Shown here piece by piece: positions 62,538 to 64,000 of a stretch of 64,000 nucleotides of DNA. Source of the DNA: Poriferisodalis sp965214215 (GTDB taxonomy: Bacteria; Actinomycetota; Acidimicrobiia; Acidimicrobiales; Poriferisodalaceae); NCBI RefSeq assembly GCF_965214215.1, contig NZ_CBDCBD010000003.1:434001-498000 (forward strand), written 5' to 3'. A model generated the notes under the pieces. It was not told where the DNA came from. It saw only the letters and a list, made by a program, of their open reading frames with translations, and ran no database searches. Numbering within the stretch: the first letter of the stretch is position 1; the number at the start of each line of letters is the position of its first letter. Both the position numbers and the translations under genes were made by a program.

Positions 62538-63413
62538 ATGCAGCCGGGCTGGCCGATCCGGCGCCGCTACCGGCATGGATCATGGGACCCCGGCCGCGGA
62601 CCGTGCTGGCAGTGGGGCTCGCGCACCTTCGTCATGGGCATTATCAATGCCACGGACGACTCGTTCTCCGGCGACGGCGTAGCCGATCGGCTCGACGAAG
62701 CCCTCGCGCTGACACATGAGCTGGTGGACGGCGAGGTTGACATCATCGATATCGGCGGAGCCTCCAGCCGTCCAGGTGCAGAGCCCACGCCCATCGAAGT
62801 GGAGCGGCGCCGGGCGGTGAGGGTCATCGAGGCCGTGCGAGCCGAACTGGATCGCATCGGCGCCGAAGTGCCGATCTCGGTGGACACGACCTGGGCAGAA
62901 GTGGCTGAGCCGGCCTTCGACGCCGGTGCCACGGTGGTAAACGACATCACCGGCTTCCGCCTCGACCCTCAGATGGCGCCGCTGGTGGCCGAACGCGGGG
63001 CCGCCGCGGTGCTCATGCACAACCAGCGGGGCCGACCCCACACCGACCTGATCACCGATGTGACCAACGGACTGCACACCAGCCTGCAGATCTGCGCCGA
63101 AGCAGGCGTTGGCACCGATCGCATCGTGGTCGACCCAGGATTCGGCTTCGGGTTCGGCGTCTCGCAGAACCTCGAGATGATGCGCCGCCTGCCCGAGCTG
63201 TGGGCGCTGGAGCTCCCCATGCTGATCGGCACCTCACGCAAGTCGACCATCGGTGCGATCACCAACGCCAAGATCGACGACCGCCTCTTCGGCACCGCCG
63301 CCACCATCACAGCCGCCATCTACGCAGGCATAGACATAGTGCGAGTACACGACACGCCCCAAATGACCCAAGCAATCCAAATGACAGACGCAATAGTCCG
63401 CCCCACCCCCTAA
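62538..63413 (+). CDS. folP: Dihydropteroate synthase
   Basis: A 291-residue TIM-barrel enzyme joining pterin pyrophosphate to p-aminobenzoate. MGIINATDDSFSGDG (normally MGILNVTPDSFSDGG), GASSRPGAEP, VVNDITG, VLMHNQRG, VDPGFGFGFG and IGTSRKSTIG are present in order. The first motif deviates at several positions (NATDD for NVTPD), which could mark a divergent DHPS-like paralogue as in mycobacterial FolP2. It lies 17 bp after the prenyl synthase gene. Confidence 0.88.
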   Translation: MQPGWPIRRRYRHGSWDPGRGPCWQWGSRTFVMGIINATDDSFSGDGVADRLDEALALTHELVDGEVDIIDIGGASSRPGAEPTPIEVERRRAVRVIEAVRAELDRIGAEVPISVDTTWAEVAEPAFDAGATVVNDITGFRLDPQMAPLVAERGAAAVLMHNQRGRPHTDLITDVTNGLHTSLQICAEAGVGTDRIVVDPGFGFGFGVSQNLEMMRRLPELWALELPMLIGTSRKSTIGAITNAKIDDRLFGTAATITAAIYAGIDIVRVHDTPQMTQAIQMTDAIVRPTP

Positions 63414-63454
63414 AGGCGGCTTGGGGTCTTAGAAGATGCGCGGTTATGTGGACC

Positions 63455-63529
63455 TTCCCGCTGTCGCACCAGTTGTTTCCCGCTCTTGTTCGCTGTCGCT
63501 CACGGGCCGCTCGGGCCACGGCTTCGCCT
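63455..63529 (-). repeat. Dispersed element copy 3, between convergent folP and fadN-like genes
   Basis: On the minus strand it holds GGCGAAGCCGTGGCCCGAGC, GGCCCGTGAGC, GACAGCGAACAAGAGCGGG and AACAACTGGTGC, then AGCGGGAA. It is the closest relative of the copy at 47202. A CGCGCAT block follows about 25 bases further on, in the same relative place as in that copy. Confidence 0.8.
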
Positions 63530-63543
63530 ATCGGCTTAGCCTC

Positions 63544-64000
63544 TTAGCTCACGACGGGTGCGACCGCGCCGTCGGGCATCAACTGCCAACGATTGCCGTC
63601 TGCGCCTCGGCTATAGAAGGTCGACCGGCCGGATGCCTCGAGTGTGGCGAGCATGGCCGGCAGCGGCGCGTCGACGCTTCTCAGGAACTCGATGACCCGC
63701 GCAGGACCGAGATGGTCAAGCATCTCAAACGGCCCGTGCACCCAGTTGAAGCCCCACCGAATCGCGTTGTCCACATTGGCGATGTCATCGGCAATCTCAG
63801 GCACAAGGTCTGCCGCATACGCCAAGGTGCCACCAAAGATATGCCGAGCCAACTCCCCCTGAGGCGAATCGGCGAACAGCACCTCGCCGAGATCAGCAGG
63901 CACGCCTCCGAGGTCCGGCTGGGCCGCAGGCCGCCACTCCTCGCGCACCAGATCGAACGTCTCGGCCGAGCGTGACCCGTCGTCAAGCTTGATCCGCCGG
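63544..64000 (-). CDS. 3' part of a 3-hydroxyacyl-CoA dehydrogenase (FadN-like), cut by the right edge
   Basis: About 151 C-terminal residues are visible and the frame continues past 64000. EIADDIANVDNAIRWGFNW and GPFEMLDHLGPARVIEFL are the C-terminal dehydrogenase domain; LEASGRSTFYSRGADGNRW resembles the end of FadN-type bifunctional beta-oxidation proteins. It ends TAA at 63546-63544. The dispersed repeat lies between it and the convergent folP gene. Confidence 0.85.
   Translation of the reverse strand, partial: RRIKLDDGSRSAETFDLVREEWRPAAQPDLGGVPADLGEVLFADSPQGELARHIFGGTLAYAADLVPEIADDIANVDNAIRWGFNWVHGPFEMLDHLGPARVIEFLRSVDAPLPAMLATLEASGRSTFYSRGADGNRWQLMPDGAVAPVVS

Overview
This 64 kb window is GC-rich, densely coded chromosomal DNA from an actinobacterium. 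Several gene contents point to that phylum: a ChdC/HemQ-type coproheme decarboxylase with a HemE and a protoporphyrinogen-type oxidase, a PAC2 protein, a LytR_C protein, an LppM-type lipoprotein, HelD, ClpC with a neighbouring ispD-ispF-rlmB cluster, and a CIRCE-controlled groEL. The style (class III cyclase-AAA-TPR protein, lone groEL, GT4/methyltransferase/toroid cluster, many acyl-CoA genes) fits a member of the Acidimicrobiia, but that is inference; no rRNA is present to confirm it.

Layout. About 0-9.3 kb, all leftward: acyl-CoA metabolism (crotonase, 3-hydroxybutyryl-CoA dehydrogenase, B12-binding mutase subunit, APH-like kinase), an HtrA-type membrane protease and a giant adenylate cyclase/ATPase/TPR regulator. 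9.4-12.7 kb: a MacB/FtsX-type ABC exporter. 12.7-13.6 kb: a decayed VapBC module behind iteron-like repeats. 13.6-23.1 kb: Lhr helicase, CDGSH protein, HelD and Lnt. 23.2-25.9 kb: two haem genes. 26-31.8 kb: a surface-glycan-like cluster (GT4, methyltransferases, toroid protein, GtrA) and DoxX. 31.9-39.2 kb: GNAT, PAC2, larE-hyp-glnD and an acyl-CoA dehydrogenase. 39.4-46.3 kb: an accessory island with a DUF4143 ATPase and a four-gene operon (GHKL ATPase, two unknown proteins, cytosine-5 methyltransferase). 46.5-52.8 kb: chdC, fdhD, an orphan VapB with a lipoprotein, groEL, glycerate kinase and a LytR_C protein. 53-64 kb: upp, tRNA-Thr, rlmB-ispF-ispD, a small accessory insert with decayed DUF433/DUF5615 and an MNT-HEPN-like fusion, then lppM-clpC, a polyprenyl synthase, folP and the 3' end of a FadN-like gene.

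How genes work together: hemE, cgoX/hemY and chdC supply late steps of coproporphyrin-dependent haem synthesis; ispD, ispF and the polyprenyl synthase belong to isoprenoid supply; the acyl-CoA genes at both ends belong to fatty-acid or short-chain acid oxidation. The island at 40.8-46.3 kb is the best candidate for an undescribed system. It looks like a methylase-linked, MutL/MORC-type GHKL ATPase defence operon without a recognisable nuclease, and its ATPase gene carries a ten-G homopolymer that could make it phase-variable.

At the DNA level the window has unusual small-scale structure. Four genes between 26 and 36 kb have their 3' ends copied as direct or tandem repeats. A roughly 75 bp element recurs at four places. 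Two toxin genes are internally deleted to exactly 44 codons while keeping their GTG starts and C-terminal ends. An imperfect 67 bp copy of the ispD 5' end flanks the accessory insert next to ispD.
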